Positions 44,332-51,993 of a stretch of DNA of 64,000 bases are shown here, piece by piece. Position 1 is the first letter of the stretch. Every line of letters begins with the position of its first letter. The position numbers and the translations under genes are program-made. Source of the DNA: Rhodospirillaceae bacterium (GTDB taxonomy: Bacteria > Pseudomonadota > Alphaproteobacteria > Rhodospirillales > Rhodospirillaceae); NCBI GenBank assembly GCA_029243545.1, contig JAQWRV010000006.1, positions 186,001 through 250,000 of the forward strand, in the 5' to 3' direction. The notes beneath the pieces were generated by a model. That model saw nothing but the letters and a program-made list of their open reading frames with translations, made no database searches and was not told the DNA's origin.

Positions 44332-45320
44332 GTAAGTTTGTTGTACTAGGTAGCAACGCGTTTTCTGGTCAGGACTTTGTCGACCTCTTGTTGGACAATC
44401 CCAGCCGCCAAGTGATCGGTATCAGCCGCTCTAAAGAACGGCCAGATTTTTTGCTCCGGTATAAGCTGCGCAAAAACTTGGAACGTTATACCTTTCGTCA
44501 GTTCGACATGAATGACGATATTGATCCATTGCTGTCGTATTTGGACTCAGAGCAACCTGATTACATCGTGAATTTTGCTGCACAAAGCGAGGTCGGGCCA
44601 AGTTGGATTCACCCCGAGCATTGGTTCCAGACTAACACCGTGGCTTTGGCTAAGTTGGTTAATCACTTACGTCAAGTGGATTACCTACAACGGTATTTGC
44701 ATATTTCATCGCCCGAAGTGTACGGTAATTGTCTGGGCACGGTTCTTGAGGATGCGCCGCTTAACCCAAGCACGCCTTATGCTGCATCGAAAGCCGCCGC
44801 AGATATGTTGCTGGAGGTGTATCGCAAGCAATACGGGTTTCCGCTCGTTTCAGTGCGAGCAACCAACGTGTATGGCGCGCGGCAGCAGCTTTTTAAAATC
44901 ACCCTGCGCACGATGATTTACCTTAAGCTTGGTCGGACTATACAACTGCATGGCGGCGGGACGGCGGTTAAATCTTATATTCATATTCGCGATGTTTCGC
45001 GCGGCGAATTGGCGGTACTGGAGGGGGGTAAAATCGGCGAACTTTACCATCTGTCACCAGACAACGGTATTTTGGTCAAAGATATTGTCAAAATAATCTG
45101 TGGAAAAATGGGTAAAGACTTCAGCGCGTGTGTGAAGACTGTTGATGAGCGACCAGGCCAGGATGCCGCCTATGTCATCGACTCTACCAAAGCACGCGAT
45201 GCCCTGGGCTGGTCTCCAGACATCAGCCTTGAACAAGGTATTGCGGATGCCATCTCTTGGGTTGATGAGAATTGGCCATCAATTCAAGACCACCCAATCG
45301 ACTATATTCATAAGGCGTGA
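44328..45320 (+). CDS. GDP-mannose/dTDP-glucose 4,6-dehydratase-like protein
   Basis: A 330-residue extended SDR. FVVLGSNAFSGQDFVDLLL is a variant cofactor loop (GSNAFSG instead of GxxGxxG). VNFAAQSEVGPSWIHPEHWF resembles the AAQSHVxxSW of GDP-mannose dehydratases, ISSPEVYGN has the catalytic Ser-Pro-Glu-Val-Tyr-Gly motif, TPYAASKAAADMLL gives YxxxK, and VRATNVYGARQQLFKITLRT the substrate region. The usual Thr of the dehydratase SDR triad reads Ser here. 4,6-dehydration yields the 4-keto-6-deoxy sugar needed by the aminotransferase and C-methyltransferases. The gene is coupled to the kinase by an ATGA overlap. Confidence 0.88.
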   Translation: MSKFVVLGSNAFSGQDFVDLLLDNPSRQVIGISRSKERPDFLLRYKLRKNLERYTFRQFDMNDDIDPLLSYLDSEQPDYIVNFAAQSEVGPSWIHPEHWFQTNTVALAKLVNHLRQVDYLQRYLHISSPEVYGNCLGTVLEDAPLNPSTPYAASKAAADMLLEVYRKQYGFPLVSVRATNVYGARQQLFKITLRTMIYLKLGRTIQLHGGGTAVKSYIHIRDVSRGELAVLEGGKIGELYHLSPDNGILVKDIVKIICGKMGKDFSACVKTVDERPGQDAAYVIDSTKARDALGWSPDISLEQGIADAISWVDENWPSIQDHPIDYIHKA

Positions 45321-45328
45321 GGTGAGGT

Positions 45329-45991
45329 GTGGAGTACGTAGATTTTGTCTCTAGAGTTCATACGCCGACCAAGCGTGACTATGTGTCCCGTGTTACGGCG
45401 GTCGATAAATCAAAGGCTGCCGAAATAGCCCTCCGATTTGACAAGGACTATTGGGACGGTGACCGGGATGTTGGTTACGGCGGATATCGGTATGACGGGC
45501 GGTGGCGGGCGGTGGCCGACGCCATGGTTGAGCACTACGGTCTAAAATCAGGGGATCGTGTGCTTGATGTGGGGTGCGGCAAGGGGTTCTTGCTTTACGA
45601 ATTCACACAGGCCGTACCGGGTATCGAGGTGGTCGGGTTGGATATTTCGGAATATGCCTTAGAGCATTCTAAAGAAGAGGTCCAAGCCAAACTAAGGCAA
45701 GGTCACGCCCGATTATTGCCGTTTGAAGATGAAGCCTTTGATTTTGTGCTATCTGTCAATACCCTTCACAACCTTTACGTCGATGATTTGTGGGCTTCTA
45801 TTACCGAAATAGAAAGGGTTAGCCGCGGCGTTAAACACATTACCGTTGAGGCGTATCGCAACGAGCAAGAAAAAGTTAATCTGCTGTATTGGCAACTGAC
45901 TTGCCGGGCTTTTCATACGCCCGAGGAATGGCAGTGGCTGTTTGAGAAGGTCGGATACACCGGAGATTACGGCTGTATCTTTTTTGAGTGA
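45329..45991 (+). CDS. Class I SAM-dependent methyltransferase
   Basis: A 220-residue protein. DRVLDVGCGKGFLLYEF (about 75-91) is motif I, VVGLDISEYALEHSKEEV the acidic loop, LPFEDEAFDFVLSVNTLHNL motif II and the substrate region. The N-terminal YWDGDRDVGYGGYRYDGRW is unusual and rich in aromatic residues; it recurs in methyltransferases of carbohydrate clusters. The GTG start follows GTGAGGTGAGGT. The methyl acceptor is unknown. It is located between the dehydratase and the right-end 2OG oxygenase. Confidence 0.87.
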   Translation: MEYVDFVSRVHTPTKRDYVSRVTAVDKSKAAEIALRFDKDYWDGDRDVGYGGYRYDGRWRAVADAMVEHYGLKSGDRVLDVGCGKGFLLYEFTQAVPGIEVVGLDISEYALEHSKEEVQAKLRQGHARLLPFEDEAFDFVLSVNTLHNLYVDDLWASITEIERVSRGVKHITVEAYRNEQEKVNLLYWQLTCRAFHTPEEWQWLFEKVGYTGDYGCIFFE

Positions 45992-46015
45992 GAAGAGAGT
46001 CGAGAGAGTGGTGCG

Positions 46016-46861
46016 GTGAGTAAGGATGTAGAATCTAACCAATCAGAAGATAGGAATTTTCTCCTGGATCAAGAATCCGTGCTGACAGATCAGTTCAGCC
46101 GCCAAGGGTTTGTGGTGCATCAGGCAGAGAGTTCTGAGGCGTTGGACTATATTCGGGCGCAGACCGCAATCGCCGCAGCTACCGCACTAAATATGTCCGC
46201 GCCCGATGATCCCGGTGCTTTCCTGAACACCGTCGACCAGCACGTTGATGTTGGCGGTTTAAACAATCTACGCATGTCGGTCATTGAGTCTTTGCTTGGC
46301 CTGCCTGACTTCCATATCAATTATTTCAATTGTGCCCGCGGGCTGCTTGAGTCCCTTGTTGGTAATGAATTGGCCATGCAGCGTAACATTGCGTTGAGCG
46401 TTCAGCTGCCTGATGACGACGGTTCTCTTTTGCCGCTTCACTCCGATGCTTGGGGGTCTGAGTGTTCTCCGTTTGAAGTGGTGTTGTGGGTTCCTTTGGT
46501 CGACTGTTACGATACGAAGTCGATGTATCTTTTACCGCCTGAAGCAAACGCTAAATGGGTCACGCAGCTCGAAGACTATAAAGATGACGGTGTAGAAGCT
46601 TTGTTTAAGGCGATTGAACCAGAGGTGACCTGGGTCAATATAAAGTACGGCGAAGTGCTGGCGTTTACACCGTCGGTCATGCATGGCAACAGGGTTAATC
46701 AAACGGATGAAACCAGGTGGAGTTTTAATATCCGGTTCAAAGGTTTGTTTACACCCTACTCGGGAAAACGATTGGGCGAATATTTTATGCCCATCTCTGT
46801 CAGGCCGGCGTCTCGTGTGGGTCTGGAGTTCGAGATGCCGGGCGCATTTTATGACTCGTAG
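46016..46861 (+). CDS. Sporadic-carbohydrate-cluster 2OG-Fe(II) oxygenase (right copy)
   Basis: A 281-residue paralogue of the left-end protein at 26506-27384. Iron ligands: His142/Asp144 in LLPLHSDAWGSE and His223 in PSVMHGNRVN; the 2-oxoglutarate Arg is in ETRWSFNIRFKGLFTPYSG. EVVLWVPLVDCYDTKSMYLL matches the corresponding block in the left copy. It belongs to the family of oxygenases recognised in scattered carbohydrate clusters. The GTG start has GAGAGAGTGGT upstream. It is followed after two bases by the LIC12192-like gene, the same pair order as at the left end. Confidence 0.88.
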   Translation: MSKDVESNQSEDRNFLLDQESVLTDQFSRQGFVVHQAESSEALDYIRAQTAIAAATALNMSAPDDPGAFLNTVDQHVDVGGLNNLRMSVIESLLGLPDFHINYFNCARGLLESLVGNELAMQRNIALSVQLPDDDGSLLPLHSDAWGSECSPFEVVLWVPLVDCYDTKSMYLLPPEANAKWVTQLEDYKDDGVEALFKAIEPEVTWVNIKYGEVLAFTPSVMHGNRVNQTDETRWSFNIRFKGLFTPYSGKRLGEYFMPISVRPASRVGLEFEMPGAFYDS

Positions 46862-46863
46862 TT

Positions 46864-47325
46864 ATGACTAATTCACAGGGATATCGTGGATACATAACCA
46901 GCCGGCCTATTCGAGGGCAGGAAACGCCGCACCAAGTTCAAAACATGGTCGCGCGTGAATACTGTCGCAGGAACGGCCACTTGTACCTGTTAAGCGCGAC
47001 AGAATACTCTATTCCCAACTGCTTCATGATGTTGGCTGAGCTATTGAACAGTCTTGATGAATGCCAAGGGATTGTCCTCTACAGCCAGTTTCTTCTGCCG
47101 CAAAAGCGAACCGCACGCTTGCGCGTTTATGAACAGCTGATAACTGCTGGAGCGGAGCTTCATGCCGCTCTAGAAAATACAGCTATTCGCACAAAGGCTG
47201 ATATCACCGCATTTGAAGACACGATTTCAATCGTCAACGCGTTGCCCGCAGCGCCCATGGGCGGTCAGTACGACAAGACTATTGAGTCGGCAGAATTTGA
47301 AGCGTTTAAATTGGCAGTTCTCTAA
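46864..47325 (+). CDS. Sporadic-carbohydrate-cluster protein, LIC12192 family-like (right copy)
   Basis: A 153-residue soluble protein. GYRGYITSRPIRGQETPHQV at the N-terminus and YLLSATEYSIPNCFMMLAEL with CQGIVLYSQFLLP are the features I associate with the LIC12192 family of sporadic carbohydrate clusters, which has no assigned reaction but regularly neighbours 2OG oxygenases. No signal peptide or membrane segment is visible. It is the last gene of the forward island operon, two bases after the oxygenase. A more divergent relative is at the left end (26096-26509). Confidence 0.78.
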   Translation: MTNSQGYRGYITSRPIRGQETPHQVQNMVAREYCRRNGHLYLLSATEYSIPNCFMMLAELLNSLDECQGIVLYSQFLLPQKRTARLRVYEQLITAGAELHAALENTAIRTKADITAFEDTISIVNALPAAPMGGQYDKTIESAEFEAFKLAVL

Positions 47326-47451
47326 AGCCGCAAAAACCGGTTATTTCAGCGTTCTCAAATCCCTGTCGGTAAAGCCCTGCCTACAAAGGGGGGGGTATAG
47401 TGGGGAAAATTCCTAGCTGTTGGCAAAGTGATCAAATAGTCGTTGATTTAA

Positions 47452-47528
47452 TGGTCGGAGTGAGAAGATTCGAACTTCCGGCCCCTGCCTCCCGAAGGCA
47501 GTGCTCTACCAGGCTGAGCTACACTCCG
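47452..47528 (-). tRNA. tRNA-Pro (anticodon CGG)
   Basis: On the reverse strand the acceptor arm CGGAGTG pairs with CACTCCG, followed by discriminator A and an encoded CCA end (47454-47452). The D-arm reads TAGCTCAGCCTGGTAGAGCA, the anticodon stem CTGCC/GGCAG encloses the seven-base loop TTCGGGA with anticodon CGG, and the T-arm contains GTTCGAATC. The length is 77 bases including CCA. It stands alone between the right end of the sugar island and the polyprenyl synthase gene. Confidence 0.95.
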
Positions 47529-47656
47529 TCCTACGTGGAATTTTTGCCAACGCTCATAACAAACGCTATCCGGTGGGGCTTATACCCTTGGGGTGGGTTC
47601 CGCGCAAGCAGGGGTAAAAATGGCGTAATGGAATATCTGCCTAACTAGCTGATGCC

Positions 47657-48676
47657 TTAGTAAGCCCGCTCAATGCAAAAATCGATAATACCCAAAAGCG
47701 CTGTTTTTACATCGCTCTCTGGGAAGATGCCCAATGCATCCCGGGCAACATCACCAAAATGGTGGGCGCGATTGATGCAATCGGCAAGGCTACCATGCTT
47801 GGTCATGTAGTCCATGGCTCTGTCTAAGTCCCCGTCTTGCTGATCGAGGTCTTCAAGGCAACGCTGCCAAAAAACACGTTCAGTGGCCTCGCCTCGACGG
47901 AAGGCGAGAATAACAGGAAGGGTAATCTTTCCTTCCCGGAAATCATCGCCGATCGTTTTCCCTAGTTCCTGCTGCTTCGCAGAATAGTCAAGTACGTCGT
48001 CTATCAATTGAAAAGCTGTACCGAGGTTAACGCCATACACCTGCAGAGCTTCTTCTTCCACTTCGGGTCTGTTTGCTACGATAGCACCAATGCGGGACGC
48101 AGCAGCAAAAAGCTCCGCTGTCTTAGATTGCACCACTTCAAGATACTGGGCCTCGCTGGTATCTGTATCGTTGGTCGTTATGAGTTGATGAACTTCGCCT
48201 TCAGCAATAACCGATGATGCGCGAGATAAGATGCTAAGCACTTTCAATGAACCATCTTCGACCATCAGTTCGAAGGCGCGACTGAACAAGAAGTCACCCA
48301 CGAGAACGCTTGGTTGGTTTCCCCATAACGCATTCGCGCTGGATTGGCCTCTCCGTAAGGCGCTCTCGTCGACAACGTCATCATGTAAAAGCGTTGCGGT
48401 ATGAATAAACTCGACGCAGCTTGCGAGCTTGATGTGACGGTTCCCCGTGTATCCGCACAGTTGGGCGGCAGCCAGTGTCAACAAAGGCCTAATCCGTTTT
48501 CCGCCTGCAGCGACGATGTGCCCTGCAAGCTGCGGGATGAGTGCAACAGGACTGTGCATGCGCTCGACGATGGTGTGATTCACGGCCTTAAGGTCATCTT
48601 CGACAAGAGATACTAAGGCATCCAAGGCCTTGTCAGACTCGCGCCGTCTCTTGTCTAGTTGAACGACAGTGGCCAC
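47657..48676 (-). CDS. ispB: Polyprenyl (octaprenyl-type) diphosphate synthase
   Basis: A protein of about 339 residues that extends isopentenyl units to the long side chain of ubiquinone. AAGGKRIRPLLTLAAAQLCG, the first Asp-rich motif LLHDDVVDESALRRG, the second LIDDVLDYSAKQQELGKTIG, and VGDFLFSRAFELM are present and in order. The frame is open to 48745; the GTG at 48676 (VATVVQLDKRR) has AGGGAAAATGAG upstream and gives the usual length. It is divergent from the DUF2007 gene. Confidence 0.93.
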   Translation of the reverse strand: MATVVQLDKRRRESDKALDALVSLVEDDLKAVNHTIVERMHSPVALIPQLAGHIVAAGGKRIRPLLTLAAAQLCGYTGNRHIKLASCVEFIHTATLLHDDVVDESALRRGQSSANALWGNQPSVLVGDFLFSRAFELMVEDGSLKVLSILSRASSVIAEGEVHQLITTNDTDTSEAQYLEVVQSKTAELFAAASRIGAIVANRPEVEEEALQVYGVNLGTAFQLIDDVLDYSAKQQELGKTIGDDFREGKITLPVILAFRRGEATERVFWQRCLEDLDQQDGDLDRAMDYMTKHGSLADCINRAHHFGDVARDALGIFPESDVKTALLGIIDFCIERAY

Positions 48677-48846
48677 AATCTCATTTTCCCTGATAACTTC
48701 ACTTAAAACTATGTATATAAGACTATGCCGATGCAATGGAGGCATCTTAGGCCTTCAAAGAGCATAAGTGCCCGCAATAGGAGGGGCAAGCAACCCCATG
48801 CTGTTGCTTTAAACGCCTCACTCTAGCCGGGTTCGCAATAAATCAT

Positions 48847-49062
48847 ATGCAAGAGCTCATCAGAAGCGCCGATCTTGTTCTTATTTCCGCTCTTAAGGCT
48901 GCCCTCTCAGCTGAGGGTATCCCGGTTTTCGAGTTTGATGGCGATATTGCGAGTGTCTATGGCGGCCTTGATGCAATGCCTCGCCGCCTCATGGTGCTTG
49001 GCGAAGATTTCGAGTCCGCCGCAATAGTTGTTACGGCGATATGCCCGGGCTACTTCACCTGA
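48847..49062 (+). CDS. DUF2007 family small protein
   Basis: A 71-residue protein matching DUF2007: MQELIRSADLVLISALKAAL, SAEGIPVFEFDGDIASVYGG and DAMPRRLMVLGEDFESA. The family has a ferredoxin-like fold and is sometimes described as a putative signal transducer (PII-like), without proof. Its stop overlaps the ATG of the tRNA methyltransferase gene (TGATG), so the two are coupled, an arrangement I regard as common in alphaproteobacteria. Confidence 0.88.
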   Translation: MQELIRSADLVLISALKAALSAEGIPVFEFDGDIASVYGGLDAMPRRLMVLGEDFESAAIVVTAICPGYFT

Positions 49063-49811
49063 TGTCTAATTCTTCTCTTAAGAAATTAACGTCGGACACG
49101 GTACTCGGAGGCCGTATTCTCTTATTTCAGCCTGAGATCGGTTATCGCGTGGCCGTAGATCCAGTCCTGCTCTCGGCTGCCGTTCAGGCCCCGTCGGGAG
49201 CACGTATTCTCGATGCGGGGTGTGGCACCGGCGCCGCTCTGTTCTGCGCCTTGAGCCGTCTTGAGAATGTGGCCGGAGTTGGTTTAGAACTGCAAACCGA
49301 GTTGGTTGACCTCGCCTGGCAGGGCGTTCACACAAATGGGTTGTCAGACCGTGCGAATATCGTAGCTGGAGACTTGGCTACCCCACCAAATGATCTAAAA
49401 GCATCATTCGAAGCAGTTTTCACCAATCCACCCTATTTTGAGTCTGGATCAGTACCGCCTTTGCCGGTAGATGACCACGCACATGTGGAAAAAAACTTAT
49501 CATTAGCGCACTGGATTAAGGCCTGCTTGAAATGTCTCTGTCCTGACGGTTTGTTCGCTATTATTCATCGCGCAGAAAGAGCGACTGATATTATCGCTGC
49601 TTTACAAGGCCGTGCAGGTGCGGTGACACTCTATCCACTGTGGCCGAAAGAAGGGAGCCCTGCGAAACGGATCATTGTAACAGCGCGAAAAGGCAGGCGA
49701 TCCCCAGCGTCGCTTCAACCAGGCTTGGTCTTACACAAAGAGAACGGTGAATTTACGCCTGAGGCAAACGCAATATTACGAGATGGGGCGCCTCTAACGA
49801 CAACGTCTTAA
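49062..49811 (+). CDS. trmN6: tRNA1(Val) A37 N6-methyltransferase-like protein
   Basis: A 249-residue SAM methyltransferase of the YfiC/TrmN6 type. LTSDTVLGGRILLFQPEIGY with RVAVDPVLLSAAV is the family's N-terminal signature, ILDAGCGTGAALFCAL is motif I, and AVFTNPPYFESG holds the NPPY motif of N6-adenine methyltransferases. It methylates A37 of tRNA-Val in E. coli; the same role here is inference by family. ATG 49062 overlaps the previous stop; an earlier in-frame ATG at 49041 lies within the DUF2007 gene. Confidence 0.88.
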   Translation: MSNSSLKKLTSDTVLGGRILLFQPEIGYRVAVDPVLLSAAVQAPSGARILDAGCGTGAALFCALSRLENVAGVGLELQTELVDLAWQGVHTNGLSDRANIVAGDLATPPNDLKASFEAVFTNPPYFESGSVPPLPVDDHAHVEKNLSLAHWIKACLKCLCPDGLFAIIHRAERATDIIAALQGRAGAVTLYPLWPKEGSPAKRIIVTARKGRRSPASLQPGLVLHKENGEFTPEANAILRDGAPLTTTS

Positions 49812-49842
49812 CCTTCTGCATTTACCCCGCTATGCTGTCTTC

Positions 49843-50715
49843 ATGGCCTTAATTGATCAATTCAATGAATTTGCTGTGCGATTCGGTGGCTCAGTTGTGC
49901 GGGACGGGGCGCCTACCGTTAGTGTCGTGCGGCTCACGGGAGCCATAGGTGGCGTCGGCATCACCCAGCGGGGCCTCAATCTAGCCTCACTTGAAGTCCC
50001 GTTGAGGCGCGCATTCTGTCGCCGCGGGGTCAATGCAGTGGCGCTAGTGATCAATTCTCCAGGTGGATCAGCCGTTCAATCTGCACTCATCGCTAATCGA
50101 ATTCGCCAATTAGCGGAAGAAACAGATGTCCCTGTCTATGCCTTTATGGAAGACGTGGCCGCATCAGGCGGCTACTGGCTTGCCTGTGCTGCTGACGAAA
50201 TTCATGCCAATCCCATGTCCATCGTTGGCTCTGTCGGGGTCATCGCGGCAACATTTGGCTTTCATGAGTTAATTGAGAAAATCGGTGTGGAACGCCGCCT
50301 GTATGCGCAGGGTGATAATAAGAGCATGTTGGATCCTTTTCGGCCTCAAGACCCTGAGGATGTAAAGCGGCTTCTGGACCTTCAGAAGGATATCCATGGC
50401 CAGTTCAAGGTGTATGTGAGATCCCGCCGCGGAGATAAGCTTAAGGGTAGCGATAAAGTGCTGTTCAACGGCGACGTATGGACTGGTGAAAAAGCGTTGA
50501 AGAAAGGTCTTGTCGATGGCCTTGGTGAAATGCGATCCGTGATGCGAGAAAAACTAGGGGGCAAGGTGCGTTTTGTCCCTGTTCAAAAGCAGATGAACTG
50601 GTTGCGACGCCGTCTTAGCCGGGGCATTAGTCTTGCAGAGGGCGGGGACAGCTGGGCTGGTGATTTGATCAGTGTGATGGAAGAGCGCGCGCTGTGGTCC
50701 AGGTTTGGGCTCTAG
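49843..50715 (+). CDS. S49 family signal peptide peptidase-like serine protease
   Basis: A 290-residue single-domain SppA-type peptidase. VALVINSPGGSAVQSALIAN is the oxyanion region, Ser108 in MEDVAASGGYWLACAADEI the nucleophile, and Lys160 in YAQGDNKSMLDPFRPQDPED the general base. SIVGSVGVIAATFGF links them. Unlike long SppA it lacks an obvious N-terminal membrane anchor, so it may be cytoplasmic or peripheral. The next small gene overlaps its 3' end by 22 bases. Confidence 0.9.
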   Translation: MALIDQFNEFAVRFGGSVVRDGAPTVSVVRLTGAIGGVGITQRGLNLASLEVPLRRAFCRRGVNAVALVINSPGGSAVQSALIANRIRQLAEETDVPVYAFMEDVAASGGYWLACAADEIHANPMSIVGSVGVIAATFGFHELIEKIGVERRLYAQGDNKSMLDPFRPQDPEDVKRLLDLQKDIHGQFKVYVRSRRGDKLKGSDKVLFNGDVWTGEKALKKGLVDGLGEMRSVMREKLGGKVRFVPVQKQMNWLRRRLSRGISLAEGGDSWAGDLISVMEERALWSRFGL

Positions 50716-50999
50716 AGGTAGGGACAAACCAATTGCTTGGATTTAGCCTTACTAAAATACTTTTTACGATTGTCATGATTTTTGCCGTGCTGTGGGTATA
50801 TCGGCAGTTCAACCGGCTCACTGAAGGAGACGGCACGTCTCGGCGCAAATCGGGCAAATCGTCGCACGCGGAAGCTGCAAGTCCATCTCCACCTGATGTG
50901 GAAGACCTTTCGGCTTGCCCAGCATGCGGTGCTTATGTTGCCGCGGGGTCAAATCCAGGCTGTGGCCGTGCCGCCAATAATTGCCCAATGCACCGTTAG
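50694..50999 (+). CDS. Small membrane protein with C-terminal zinc-ribbon-like tail
   Basis: A 101-residue protein. One membrane helix (FSLTKILFTIVMIFAVLWVY, about 17-36) is followed by a charged Ser-rich linker and a Cys-rich tail, LSACPACGAYVAAGSNPGCG ending in NNCPMHR, like a CxxC...C...C metal site. Similar small proteins near glyQ occur in alphaproteobacteria; no function is known to me. The GTG at 50694 overlaps the S49 gene; a TTG about 14 codons later is an alternative that would begin nearer the helix. Confidence 0.7.
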   Translation: MVQVWALEVGTNQLLGFSLTKILFTIVMIFAVLWVYRQFNRLTEGDGTSRRKSGKSSHAEAASPSPPDVEDLSACPACGAYVAAGSNPGCGRAANNCPMHR

Positions 51000-51105
51000 C
51001 TCTACTGCTTCCAGCCTTGATTCTAGCCAATTCGACCGGTAGCTTGCGCCTGCGCGTGATGCATTTTTAACGGTGCAGTTTCTAACTTCGTATCGGGTAC
51101 CAGGT

Positions 51106-51990
51106 ATGGCCGCCGAACAGCAGCGGGCTCCCAGTTTTCAAAGTTTAATCCTCAGGCTTCAGCAGTTCTGGGCGGAACGTGGTTGCGTTATTCTTCAGCC
51201 CTATGACCTTGAAATGGGGGCAGGCACTTTTCACCCTGCGACCACTTTGCGGGCGCTTGGTCAGAAACCATGGAAAGCTGCTTACGTGCAGCCATCAAGG
51301 AGACCGACCGACGGCCGGTATGGTGAGAACCCAAACAGGCTGCAGCACTATTATCAGTTTCAAGTCATTTTGAAGCCGTCACCGGAAGATCCACAAGGGC
51401 TCTATCTGCAAAGTCTTGCGGCTATCGGTATCGACGTCCGCGCCCATGATATTCGTTTCGTAGAGGATGATTGGGAGAGCCCGACACTCGGTGCTTGGGG
51501 GCTTGGGTGGGAGGTGTGGTGTGACGGCATGGAGGTAACCCAATTTACTTACTTCCAACAAGTAGGAGGTATCGACTGCGCACCAGTTTCCGTTGAATTG
51601 ACCTACGGATTAGAGCGCCTCGCCATGTATGTTCAAAGCGTTGAGAATGTTTATGACCTCGCTTTTAATGATGACGGCGTGAAATATGGCGATATTTTTC
51701 TGCAGTCGGAGCAGGAATACTCAGCGCACAATTTTGAATATGCTAATACGGATATGTTGTTCCGGCATTTTTCGGATGCAGAGACGGAATGTCAGTCGCT
51801 CTTGCAGAACAAAGTATCCCTTCCAGCCTACGATCAATGTATCAAAGCAAGTCATGCGTTTAATCTTTTAGATGCCCGTGGCGTCATTAGTGTCACCGAA
51901 CGTGCAGCTTATATCGGGCGAGTTCGTGCTCTTGCAAAATCCTGTTGCGAAGCTTGGCTTGAAAGCCAAGGTAGCAACGCCGAGCGCTAA
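51106..51990 (+). CDS. glyQ: Glycyl-tRNA synthetase alpha subunit
   Basis: The catalytic subunit of the tetrameric bacterial glycyl-tRNA synthetase. [20 protein letters not shown] and [20 protein letters not shown] with [20 protein letters not shown] form the class II motifs; [38 protein letters not shown] and [20 protein letters not shown] follow. The length of about 294 residues is normal. ATG 51106 (codon 12 of the frame) is preferred. It is followed after three bases by glyS. Confidence 0.97.
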   Translation: MAAEQQRAPSFQSLILRLQQFWAERGCVILQPYDLEMGAGTFHPATTLRALGQKPWKAAYVQPSRRPTDGRYGENPNRLQHYYQFQVILKPSPEDPQGLYLQSLAAIGIDVRAHDIRFVEDDWESPTLGAWGLGWEVWCDGMEVTQFTYFQQVGGIDCAPVSVELTYGLERLAMYVQSVENVYDLAFNDDGVKYGDIFLQSEQEYSAHNFEYANTDMLFRHFSDAETECQSLLQNKVSLPAYDQCIKASHAFNLLDARGVISVTERAAYIGRVRALAKSCCEAWLESQGSNAER

Positions 51991-51993
51991 GTC

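Noticed and set aside
47388-47395. Run of eight G bases after the right end of the island
   Set aside because: A homopolymer in non-coding DNA; no quadruplex pattern or promoter context that would give it a role.
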